Assembly (NCBI GenBank): GCA_949745755.1
Contig: CATJZL010000095.1
Coordinates: forward strand, 1-9,705
Reading direction: 5' to 3'
Source: UBA2730 sp022793235
GTDB taxonomy: Bacteria > Bacillota_I > Bacilli_A > RF39 > UBA660
DNA: 9,705 nucleotides
Positions 1 through 6,457 of the stretch are shown piece after piece. Both the position numbers and the translations under genes were made by a program. The notes under the pieces are model-generated. The model was given only the letters and a program-made list of their open reading frames with translations. It had not been told where the DNA came from and searched no databases. The first letter of the stretch is position 1; every line of letters starts with the position of its first letter.

Positions 1-373
1 GTGTCTTTTTTTTACCTTGGTGTTTAATTGCATCCAATTTCATTTTATATGCAAAACCTTTTTCTGAAGGTAAAATTTTACTTCTGTATATATTTGAATC
101 TACCATATAAATAATTGCTTCATCGTCATCTAAATCTTTTATAAAACAATCTGCTTCTTCTACTCCATTCAGTTCAAGTGCTAATTTTCTTCTATGACCT
201 GATAACATTTCAAATCTATTATTTGCTTTTCTTCTAACCACTAATGGATTTAATAAACCATTTTCTCTAATACTTGTTATAAGTTCATTTAAAGAATCAT
301 CTTTAATAACTTTAAATGGGTGATTCTCAAAAGAGTCAATATCACTTAATTTTATTTTTACTATTTCTTTCAT
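1..373 (-). CDS. ParB/RepB/Spo0J-family partition protein, N-terminal part
   Basis: ParB-like N-terminal domain, cut by the window edge. The 124 visible residues begin MKEIVKIKLSDIDSFENHPF and contain the family landmarks in order: a binding segment with HPFKV (18-22), ENGLLNPLVVRR (37-48), the nucleotide-binding motif SGHRR (58-62) and the segment DSNIYRSKILPSEK (92-105) that leads into the helix-turn-helix region. ParB-family proteins bind centromere-like sites and use CTP to clamp and slide on DNA. Short ParB-like proteins of this kind are common on Firmicutes integrative and conjugative elements and plasmids. The ATG lies 5 bp after the stop of the upstream regulator gene, so the two are almost certainly one operon. 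Its weak ribosome binding site (AAAGAGAA) sits inside the end of that gene, which suggests translational coupling. No ParA is visible here. It could act as a nuclease-like or regulatory ParB rather than a true partition protein. Confidence 0.9.
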   Translation of the reverse strand, partial: MKEIVKIKLSDIDSFENHPFKVIKDDSLNELITSIRENGLLNPLVVRRKANNRFEMLSGHRRKLALELNGVEEADCFIKDLDDDEAIIYMVDSNIYRSKILPSEKGFAYKMKLDAIKHQGKKKT

Positions 374-378
374 TTTTT

Positions 379-846
379 CTATTCTCTTTCTTTCAATGGA
401 AAAGTTATTTTCCATTCAATATATTCTTCATAAGTTATTTTTCTTTTTGTTCTTTTTAATCTCATTTCATTCCATTCTTTCATAAATTCACTTATTAAAA
501 GGGCATTATCATTATAGTAAGTTATAGGCAATTTTATTTGATATTCTGGATATAATTCTTCTAACCACATTAAGATATAAATAATATCGACTGGTTCTTT
601 GAAATCATATTCTTTAATGGAATTTATACTCACATCTAATATATTTGCTATTTCTAACAGTCTATCATCTTTAGGAATTCTTGTGCCGCTTTCATATCTT
701 GCTATTGTTCTTCTTTTTCTTTCACCATTTAATTTTAATTTATCTGCAAGGTCATCTTGAGTTAATTGCCTAAACTGTCTTATAAAAGAAATTCTAGAAC
801 CTTGTGATAAATCTTTTAACTTTGGTTTTAAATACATTAATCGCAT
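379..846 (-). CDS. XRE-family helix-turn-helix transcriptional regulator
   Basis: 155-residue DNA-binding protein. An XRE/Cro-type helix-turn-helix covers about residues 17-75: RISFIRQFRQLTQDDLADKL, then TIARYESGTRIPKDDRLLEI, then LDVSINSI. The C-terminal half (about 85-155) is charged and has no motif I recognise, but IYILMWLEELYPEYQIKL resembles the short tail of element-borne XRE regulators. No enzyme domain is visible. The start is well fixed: AAGGAGGTG at 852-860 lies 5 nt before the ATG. A second ATG three codons on has worse spacing. It is the first gene of an operon with the ParB-like gene that follows after 5 bp. By context it probably controls a mobile element or plasmid-like module, and may autoregulate through the dyad at 897-932. 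That regulatory role is inferred. Confidence 0.88.
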   Translation of the reverse strand: MRLMYLKPKLKDLSQGSRISFIRQFRQLTQDDLADKLKLNGERKRRTIARYESGTRIPKDDRLLEIANILDVSINSIKEYDFKEPVDIIYILMWLEELYPEYQIKLPITYYNDNALLISEFMKEWNEMRLKRTKRKITYEEYIEWKITFPLKERE

Positions 847-890
847 TTTTTCACCTCCTTTTTCTTGTCACATATAATTAATTTTTCACA

Positions 891-932
891 CAAAAAAGAC
901 TAAGATATGCGACATATTAGTCATCTTAGTCT
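891..932 (-). terminator. Intrinsic terminator-like hairpin with two alternative right arms
   Basis: Read on the minus strand, AGACTAAGAT (923-932) and ATCTTAGTCT (897-906) form a perfect 10-bp stem around a 16-nt loop, followed by a run of T (892-897). This is a plausible terminator for transcripts coming from ppdK or from the open stretch after it. The loop itself contains a second arm, TAGTC/CATAT, that can pair with the same partner. The element could therefore also be an operator or attenuator for the regulator gene starting at 846. Confidence 0.55.
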
Positions 933-935
933 AAT

Positions 936-1066
936 TTAGATATAAATATCAACTATAATTGGTTCCTTTAACCTCGCATTTTTGCATTCCGGTATTTTAT
1001 CTAAATATCTCAAAATATCGTCTTTTGTAATAATTATACGGGTTAAGAACAAATCATACTCATCTT
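936..1066 (-). pseudogene. Possible C-terminal gene remnant after ppdK
   Basis: Directly downstream of the ppdK stop, one minus-strand frame stays open for 43 codons and ends in TAA at 936-938. It reads like real protein (LFLTRIIITKDDILRYLDKI, then PECKNARLKEPIIVDIYI). The same frame continues open into the last part of ppdK (to 1142), where it is only a shadow. No start codon or ribosome binding site suits it, and I do not recognise the family. It may be the 3' end of a gene truncated when sequence at 1-1066 became joined to ppdK. It may also be chance, although 43 sense codons are uncommon in DNA this AT-rich. Confidence 0.25.
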
Positions 1067-3697
1067 TTATTTTGATTGGTTCGCCTTTATGGACGCTTGT
1101 GCAGCAGCAAGGATAGCACATGGTATACGATAAGGAGAACAAGAAACATAATCAAGCCCTATTCTATGACAAAAATCAATAGATTTAGGATCTCCTCCAT
1201 GCTCTCCACAAATACCAAGTTCAATATTCTTCTTTTCCTTTCTAGCAAGTCTTGTGGCAAGATCAACCAATTTCCCAACACCCTCTTCATCTATAGATGT
1301 AAAAGGATTATTCTCTAAAATATGGTTTTCATAATAATCTTTTAAAAATTTATTCGCATCATCTCTAGAAAAGCCAAAGGTAAGCTGTGTAAGATCATTT
1401 GTACCAAAACTAAAGAATTCCGCTACATTAGCAATTTCATCCGCCTTAACTATAGCTCTTGGTACCTCAATCATAGTTCCAATCTTATAAGAAACTTTTC
1501 TACCCTTTTCCTCCTCAACCAAATGTATTTCTTCTTCCAATAAAGACTTAACAAAATCATACTCTTTTTTATCTCCAATAAGAGGAATCATAATCTCTGG
1601 ACTTACAGAAATATTTTCTTCTTGCACCTCAATAGCAGCCTCTATTATAGCACGTGCTTGCATTTTAGCAATTTCTGGATAAGTTACATCTAGTCTACAA
1701 CCACGATGCCCCATCATAGGATTAAATTCTTTTAAAGAAGAAACCTTTTCTTTTAAACTCTCAAAAGAAACACCCAAACTTACTGCCAAGTTTAAAATCT
1801 CTTCCTCTGTCTTTGGCAAGAACTCATGAAGTGGCGGATCAAGTAAACGTATAATAACAGCTTCCCCCTTCATAGCCTGAAATAAACCTATAAAATCTTC
1901 CTTTTGATAAGGCAATAGACTATTTAGTGCCTCCATTCTTTTCTCTTTTGTAGGGGCAATAATCATTTGCCTAAAATTGAAAATTCTCTTCTCATCAAAA
2001 AACATATGCTCAGTTCTACAAAGTCCAATTCCCTCTGCTCCAAATTTTTTAGCAACTCCTGCATCTCTAGGCGTATCTGCATTTACTCTTATTCCCAATT
2101 TCTTTTTATCACGTGCCCAAGACATAAATGTATCAAATTCATAACTACCAGTAGGATCCTTTGTCTTTATAATTCCCTTATAGACCATTCCACTACTACC
2201 ATCTAAACTAATAAAATCATTTGCACTCAAAATACTACCATCTTTCAGTAATATAGTTTGATTTATAGGATTAATAACTAAATCACTACAACCAGAAACA
2301 CAACACTTACCCATACCACGAGCAACAACTGCTGCATGAGAAGTCATTCCACCACGAAGTGTCAATATCCCCTTTGCTAGATGCATACCCTCAATATCTT
2401 CAGGGGAAGTCTCTTCTCGAACTAAAATTAAATCCCTTTCTCCCTTTTGATATTTTTCTTGAATTTCCTCTTTTGTAAAACAAATTTTACCATAAGCTGC
2501 TCCAGGACTTGCTGCTAGTCCCCTTGCCAATACTGGTGCTGCTTTTAAACTTTCTTCTTCAAAAATAGGATGTAAAATTTCATCCAGTCTCATAGCATCA
2601 ACACGAAGTAAAGCATCTTCTATACTAATTTTGCCTTCATTCACTAAATCAACAGCAATACGTACACTAGCAAGGGAAGTTCTTTTTCCATTTCTGGTCT
2701 GCAAGATATAAAGTTTTCCCTCCTCTATAGTAAACTCCATATCTTGCATATCCTTATAATGTTCCTCTAATTTCTCACTAATACGAATAAACTCCATATA
2801 ACAATTAGGAAGAATTTCTTTTAAAGTCTCAATTTTTTGAGGTGTACGAATTCCTGCTACAACATCCTCCCCCTGAGCATTTATTAAATATTCTCCAAAT
2901 AAGCCCTTCTCCCCTGTTGCAGGATTTCTACTAAAGCATACACCACTACCAGAATTAGTTCCTCTATTTCCATAAACCATCATTTGAATATTTACAGCAG
3001 TACCCCAATTATCATCTATATGATTTAGTCTTCTATAAGTTTTAGCTCTATCTGTATTCCAACTTCTAAAAACTGCCTTAATAGATTCTAATACCTGTTC
3101 TTTCACATCTTGTGGAAAAGGATGTCCTGTAAGGGTTTGATATTCTCTTTTATAATAATGAATAATTTCTAATAAATCATTGCTTGTAAGATCAGTATCC
3201 TGAACAATACCTTTTTGCTTTTTTATATTTTCAAAAAGTCCCTCAAAAGAAGTTTTAGGCAACCCCATAACGACATCACTATACATCTGAATCAGTCTTC
3301 TATAACTATCATAGGCAAACCTTGCATTACCTGTTTGCTTTGCTAAACAATCACATACTACATCATTCATTCCCAAATTTAATATTGTATCCATCATCCC
3401 AGGCATAGACTCTCTTGCACCACTCCGAACAGATACCAGTAGTGGATTCACATTATCCCCTAACTTTTTACCAGATTCTCTCTCAAGTTCTTCTAATTTT
3501 GTAAAAATTTCTCTTACAACATCTTCACTCAAATTTTTATTCTCATCATAATATTTTGTACAAACTTCTGTTGTAACAATAAAACCATTAGGAACAGGTA
3601 ACCCCATAGAACACATTTCACAAAGGTTAGCACCTTTTCCCCCCAACAGTTCTCGCATATCTTTATTTCCTTCTTTAAATGCATATACATATTTCAC
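1067..3697 (-). CDS. ppdK: Pyruvate, phosphate dikinase (PPDK)
   Basis: Cytosolic enzyme that interconverts pyruvate + ATP + phosphate with phosphoenolpyruvate + AMP + pyrophosphate. In anaerobic Firmicutes it serves PPi-linked glycolysis or PEP formation. The sequence is full length (876 residues from this start; clostridial enzymes are about 874) and closely resembles Clostridium symbiosum PPDK. Counting from the upstream ATG at 3712, it has the ATP-grasp N-terminal part (LLGGKGANL at 22-30, SVRSGARESMPGMMDTILNL at 94-113), the phosphohistidine domain (GGMTSHAAVVARG, catalytic His459), and the PEP-binding barrel (GIGLCRTEHMFF at 561-572, GTNDLTQLTFGFSRDD at 770-785, GICGEHGGDP with catalytic Cys835). 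I prefer the GTG start at 3695-3697: it gives the usual N-terminus (V/M-KYVYAFKEGNKDMR) and has GGGAG 8 nt upstream. The ATG at 3712 adds five residues and has only a weak site. The gene is monocistronic, with its own promoter. The C-terminus is complete (SCSPYRIP, LAAAQASIK). Confidence 0.97.
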   Translation of the reverse strand: MKYVYAFKEGNKDMRELLGGKGANLCEMCSMGLPVPNGFIVTTEVCTKYYDENKNLSEDVVREIFTKLEELERESGKKLGDNVNPLLVSVRSGARESMPGMMDTILNLGMNDVVCDCLAKQTGNARFAYDSYRRLIQMYSDVVMGLPKTSFEGLFENIKKQKGIVQDTDLTSNDLLEIIHYYKREYQTLTGHPFPQDVKEQVLESIKAVFRSWNTDRAKTYRRLNHIDDNWGTAVNIQMMVYGNRGTNSGSGVCFSRNPATGEKGLFGEYLINAQGEDVVAGIRTPQKIETLKEILPNCYMEFIRISEKLEEHYKDMQDMEFTIEEGKLYILQTRNGKRTSLASVRIAVDLVNEGKISIEDALLRVDAMRLDEILHPIFEEESLKAAPVLARGLAASPGAAYGKICFTKEEIQEKYQKGERDLILVREETSPEDIEGMHLAKGILTLRGGMTSHAAVVARGMGKCCVSGCSDLVINPINQTILLKDGSILSANDFISLDGSSGMVYKGIIKTKDPTGSYEFDTFMSWARDKKKLGIRVNADTPRDAGVAKKFGAEGIGLCRTEHMFFDEKRIFNFRQMIIAPTKEKRMEALNSLLPYQKEDFIGLFQAMKGEAVIIRLLDPPLHEFLPKTEEEILNLAVSLGVSFESLKEKVSSLKEFNPMMGHRGCRLDVTYPEIAKMQARAIIEAAIEVQEENISVSPEIMIPLIGDKKEYDFVKSLLEEEIHLVEEEKGRKVSYKIGTMIEVPRAIVKADEIANVAEFFSFGTNDLTQLTFGFSRDDANKFLKDYYENHILENNPFTSIDEEGVGKLVDLATRLARKEKKNIELGICGEHGGDPKSIDFCHRIGLDYVSCSPYRIPCAILAAAQASIKANQSK

Positions 3698-3705
3698 ATT
3701 CTCAT

Positions 3706-3710
3706 CTCCC
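3706..3710 (-). promoter_or_regulatory. Ribosome binding site supporting the GTG start of ppdK
   Basis: GGGAG on the minus strand lies 8 nt before GTG at 3695-3697. The alternative ATG (3710-3712) overlaps this motif and has only AAAGAGAATA in front of it. The site favours GTG as the true start. Confidence 0.6.
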
Positions 3711-3791
3711 ATTATTCTCTTTTACAATGTTAAGCACACTACCATCTTCACTAACTATACAATAAATAGAGAATACTTTTACTTATTATAT

Positions 3792-3820
3792 ATTCTACTA
3801 TAGAGAAAAATGAATTACAA
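3792..3820 (-). promoter_or_regulatory. Predicted sigma-A promoter of ppdK
   Basis: On the minus strand TTGTAA (3815-3820) and TAGAAT (3792-3797) are separated by exactly 17 bp. A second TATAAT-like box follows at 3785-3790 but lacks a good -35. Transcription would start about 70-75 nt upstream of the coding region. Confidence 0.6.
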
Positions 3821-3923
3821 TAATTAATAAGAAAAAAAGATTTTTCAATGTAAAACTCACAAGAAAAGTTAAACTATATCTTAATGCGATTCACCCTTTT
3901 AAGAACATAATACTTTTTTTTTA

Positions 3924-3960
3924 GAAATTACCATACAAGAATTATGTAATTTCCATAATT
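3924..3960. repeat. Overlapping inverted repeats
   Basis: GAAATTAC (3924-3931) is the exact reverse complement of GTAATTTC (3946-3953), with a 14-nt loop. Overlapping it, AATTATG (3940-3946) pairs with CATAATT (3954-3960) across 7 nt. The two stems exclude each other. Neither is followed by a T-run in a useful direction, so they are not obvious terminators. They may be protein-binding sites or mutually exclusive RNA folds. AT-rich chance pairing cannot be excluded. Confidence 0.35.
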
Positions 3961-3994
3961 AAAATGAAATATGATCAATTATTTATATCTTCTC

Positions 3995-4030
3995 AAAAAA
4001 TAGCTAATCTAACATTTATCAGATTAACTA
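3995..4030 (-). terminator. Intrinsic terminator of the TasA-like gene
   Basis: On the minus strand TAGTTAATCT (4021-4030) pairs with AGATTAGCTA (4001-4010) with one mismatch and a 10-nt loop, followed directly by six T (3995-4000). It lies about 180 bp after the stop of the gene at 4213-5562, so the transcript would have a long 3' tail, or would include the remnant at 4076-4180. Confidence 0.6.
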
Positions 4031-4075
4031 TCTTATTAATATACAAAACTTAAATATAAAAGTTATTTAAAATTA

Positions 4076-4180
4076 TCAATTATTGCTGTATAGTGCAAGA
4101 ATCAACAACAGAACCATCAAGAGTATAAAACCTACAACCTTAGTGCCCATTCCAATCTGCATCATAAAGGATTTAATCAT
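4076..4180 (-). other. Ambiguous short coding stretch: small membrane peptide or decayed gene tail
   Basis: Two overlapping readings exist. Frame one (4076-4180) is a 34-codon ATG-to-TGA ORF with a polar start and a hydrophobic stretch (VVGFILLMVLLLILAL), which looks like a single membrane helix. It has no Shine-Dalgarno sequence. Frame two (4080-4172) reads ILYDADWNGH, a TAA, then GCRFYTLDGSVVDSCTIQQ and a stop. This looks like the cysteine-containing tail of a secreted protein with one nonsense codon. It lies between the TasA-like gene and its terminator, in the same direction. I think a decayed secreted-protein tail is slightly more likely. Confidence 0.3.
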
Positions 4181-4212
4181 AAGAAATAGAATTTACTCTT
4201 CATAAGCAAATA

Positions 4213-5562
4213 TTACTTGCTTATACTAATAACAGCTCTTACCCCATTATTTTTTCCAAAAGTTACAGGAGTACTCTTAAAGTCGCACTGCAAATAATTC
4301 ACAATCAAAATAGCAGCACTAGAATTGTCTGTAGCGACAGTAGATGTCCAGTGATTACTTCCTGCATCGACAAGCCAGTTAGGACAAGAGTTTTTTTCCA
4401 TTGTGCAACCTACAGATTCTGCCTCTTCTCTTGTTATTATTCTAGGAATAGGATTCCATCCATTTGTTGCACTAGCTAACGCCGCCTGTGCCGCATTGGC
4501 ACTCATCTCACTATTACTTGTAGCCCATGCTGTCTTTTCTACTATATTACTAGTAGATATCAAATCTACTGTTTCCCCTTTATCTTTAAGTATATAGAAG
4601 TGTCGCACTGCCCCTCCAATATTATAATCTACAGGCATTCCCGCAGGACAGGCACCAACAACTTTATTATTTTTACATACATCCCATGTTATTTGACTTC
4701 CTATAAAAGTACAGACACTCTTGATAGTATTTCCATTATTATTTATAGTAATATTTTGAGTATCAATAGCACTAGCACCTGTAACAGCATTGGTTGTATA
4801 GCCATTTGTACAGCTAACATCAGATAAATAATATCCCTCTTTTGGAGTTATAGATACATTTCCAGTTCCATTATATCCAACATTTACACTAGTTGAAGAA
4901 CTTGTTACATTATTTACTTGAATGGCAACATTATAATTTTTACTATTTATAGCAGTGTCACTTCCATAAACATTGACTGTTATGGTAAAACTTTTTGACT
5001 CACTACTTGCCTCATAATTTTGATCTACCCACATTCTTAATCTATAATAAAAGGTTTGTGTAGTTGTTGTTGTATGAGTATCAAGTACCATCTCTCCTGC
5101 CTTTGCCCCAAATTCATCATCTGCATCAAGTGGTACATAATGACTTGGATCATCAACAGCTATATAACTTGTATTGTTTATTGATCTTTCTAGATAAAGT
5201 TTTACATCATTATCTTCCAAAGTAGAACCATTTTGTTTCTCAGCAGTCACTTCATATCCTATACCACTAGTACCTTTACCAGGCATATCAATATTTACCG
5301 TAAAATCAAAAACTTGTCCTGTTCCTGTAAGCTGCATACCAACAGAATCTTCCATAGGAAGAGCATCTGCAATAGATATCCCATTTTCCCCCTCATTATA
5401 ACTCATAGAAATCTGAGCAGTACGAATGGTATTTAATTTAGTACCCTTTTTTGCATAACTAAAAGCCGCATAACTAATCCCCACTACTAACACTAAAAGG
5501 AATACAAGTCCCAAAACTGATATGATAATTTTACTTTTATTATTTTGTTCTTTTTTATCCAT
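4213..5562 (-). CDS. TasA/camelysin-like secreted or anchored surface protein with C-terminal extension
   Basis: 449-residue exported protein. Residues 1-10 are charged and 11-34 form one hydrophobic segment ending in GISYAAFSYAKKGTKLNTI, the SipW-type signal pattern of TasA/CalY-like fibre proteins. A beta-rich domain follows (about 45-202; ISMSYNEGENGISIADALPM, ending in FTITVNVYG). Next is a Thr/Ser/Asn-rich beta module (about 208-286) with a likely disulphide pair, Cys251 and Cys284. A C-terminal domain (about 290-449) contains Cys296, 305, 386, 393 and 426 and ends in NHWTST and NNGVRAVISISK, resembling the GVRPV-ending adhesin or formylglycine-type domains of gut Bacilli surface proteins. 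The start ATG has AGGAG about 12-13 nt upstream, slightly far. It is transcribed alone: a terminator ends sigE before it and another follows it. No dedicated signal peptidase or sortase lies nearby. Role inferred: a surface fibre or adhesin; a spore-coat role is possible but unproven. Confidence 0.85.
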   Translation of the reverse strand: MDKKEQNNKSKIIISVLGLVFLLVLVVGISYAAFSYAKKGTKLNTIRTAQISMSYNEGENGISIADALPMEDSVGMQLTGTGQVFDFTVNIDMPGKGTSGIGYEVTAEKQNGSTLEDNDVKLYLERSINNTSYIAVDDPSHYVPLDADDEFGAKAGEMVLDTHTTTTTQTFYYRLRMWVDQNYEASSESKSFTITVNVYGSDTAINSKNYNVAIQVNNVTSSSTSVNVGYNGTGNVSITPKEGYYLSDVSCTNGYTTNAVTGASAIDTQNITINNNGNTIKSVCTFIGSQITWDVCKNNKVVGACPAGMPVDYNIGGAVRHFYILKDKGETVDLISTSNIVEKTAWATSNSEMSANAAQAALASATNGWNPIPRIITREEAESVGCTMEKNSCPNWLVDAGSNHWTSTVATDNSSAAILIVNYLQCDFKSTPVTFGKNNGVRAVISISK

Positions 5563-5616
5563 TTTTCTTTTACACTCCTATCTTTCGATATCTAATTTCA
5601 TATATTTTATATTCTG

Positions 5617-5636
5617 TATAAGATAGATATCTTATA
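5617..5636. promoter_or_regulatory. 20-bp perfect inverted repeat in the leader of the TasA-like gene
   Basis: TATAAGATA, GA, TATCTTATA: two perfect 9-bp half sites with a 2-bp centre, 55 bp before the start codon of the TasA-like gene. The size and symmetry fit a dimeric repressor or activator operator. The sequence is too AT-rich to exclude chance. No clear -35/-10 pair can be placed with confidence in the surrounding leader. Confidence 0.4.
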
Positions 5637-5730
5637 AATATATTTTAGTGTAAAATACAGGTAATATGAATACCTTAACAAATTATTAATTTATATCTTA
5701 ATGATTTCTTTTTGGTAATTTTTTGTAAAG

Positions 5731-5757
5731 AAAAAGAACCTCCATCAAAGTAAGTTC
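5731..5757 (-). terminator. Intrinsic terminator after sigE
   Basis: On the minus strand GAACTT (5752-5757) pairs with AGGTTC (5736-5741; one G-T pair) around a 10-nt loop, followed by five T (5731-5735) and more pyrimidines. It begins 7 nt after the sigE stop codon and separates sigE from the TasA-like gene. Confidence 0.5.
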
Positions 5758-5764
5758 CAATCTT

Positions 5765-6457
5765 TTAATTATAATTCATAAGCATTTTTAGCCTTTTTAT
5801 AACCTTCTTTTCAATTCTTGATATATAAGACTGACTAATACCAAGTAAATCAGCAACTTCTTTTTGCGTTTTTTCTTCTTTTCCCATAAGACCATATCTT
5901 AAAATAATAATATCACGATCTCTAGGATTTAACCTTTCTATTTCATTAATCATAAGTTTCCTTTCATCTTCTTTTTCTATTTCACGAGTAACAATATCAT
6001 TGTCTGTACCTAAAATATCTTCCAAATGCAGTTCATTCCCTTCCGCATCATAGCTTAGAGATTGATCAATACTCACCTCTGTTTTTAATTTTTTAGTTTT
6101 TCTAAGATGCATAAGTATCTCATTATCAATACAACGAGATACATAAGTAGCAAGTTTTATATTTTTACCTCTATGAAAAGTATTAATTCCTTTAATCAAA
6201 CCAATTGTACCAATACTAACTAAATCCTCTAAATCTACACCCGTATTTTCATACTTTTTAGATAAAAAAACAACAAGTCTTAAATTTCTTTCTATCAATA
6301 CATCTTTAGCACTAAGATCACCATCTTCAAGTCTTTCTAAATAATAGTCTTCCATCTCTCTTGAAAGAGGCGCAGGAAGAGCATCCGTTTTTCCAACAAA
6401 GAACAAAACATTTCGATTAAAAAAAAATTCTCCAATAAACAACAACAAACTAATCAT
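5765..6457 (-). CDS. sigE: RNA polymerase sporulation sigma factor sigma-E, pro-form
   Basis: Early mother-cell sigma factor, made as an inactive precursor and cleaved by SpoIIGA. The 230-residue product has region 2 (LIERNLRLVVFLSKKYENTG at about 54-73, LEDLVSIGTIGLIKGINTF at 76-94, LATYVSRCIDNEILMHLRK at 102-120) and region 4 with its helix-turn-helix (TQKEVADLLGISQSYISR at 197-214). ALPAPLS (26-32) and GTDNDIVTREIE match Bacillus subtilis SigE (ALPPPLS, GTDDDIITKDIE). The start is fixed by AAGGAGG at 6464-6470, 6 nt before ATG 6457. A longer frame reaches 6532 but lies inside spoIIGA and lacks a ribosome binding site. The gene overlaps spoIIGA by 8 bp. The pro-sequence (about 19 residues, MISLLLFIGEFFFNRNVLF) is shorter and more hydrophobic than the 27 residues in B. 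subtilis. SigK is a close relative, but the neighbour points to SigE. Confidence 0.95.
   Translation of the reverse strand: MISLLLFIGEFFFNRNVLFFVGKTDALPAPLSREMEDYYLERLEDGDLSAKDVLIERNLRLVVFLSKKYENTGVDLEDLVSIGTIGLIKGINTFHRGKNIKLATYVSRCIDNEILMHLRKTKKLKTEVSIDQSLSYDAEGNELHLEDILGTDNDIVTREIEKEDERKLMINEIERLNPRDRDIIILRYGLMGKEEKTQKEVADLLGISQSYISRIEKKVIKRLKMLMNYN

Larger units (their letters stand above)
3713..4212. other. 500-bp spacer between the TasA-like gene and ppdK
   Basis: Very AT-rich, with no convincing complete gene on either strand. From the ppdK side it holds the ppdK leader and promoter (3792-3820), a weak dyad TCTTAA/TTAAGA (3879-3904), a cluster of overlapping inverted repeats (3924-3960), the terminator of the TasA-like gene (3995-4030), and a short stretch at 4076-4180 that can be read either as a 34-codon hydrophobic ORF or as a decayed gene tail. 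Confidence 0.7.

Noticed and set aside
1076..1318. Plus-strand open frame of 80 codons
   Set aside because: Lies wholly opposite ppdK, which has full family similarity; the translation has no protein-like features.
1967..2206. Plus-strand open frame of 79 codons opposite ppdK
   Set aside because: Shadow of ppdK with no ribosome binding site or recognisable domain.
4403..5436. Three plus-strand open frames opposite the TasA-like gene
   Set aside because: Low-complexity Ser/Thr/Ile-rich shadows of the real minus-strand coding region.
5613..5641. Sigma-E-type promoter (ATATT and TATACAGA) before the TasA-like gene
   Set aside because: The -10 matches only five of eight bases of CATACAAT and the spacing is 16 bp, longer than usual; too weak to call.
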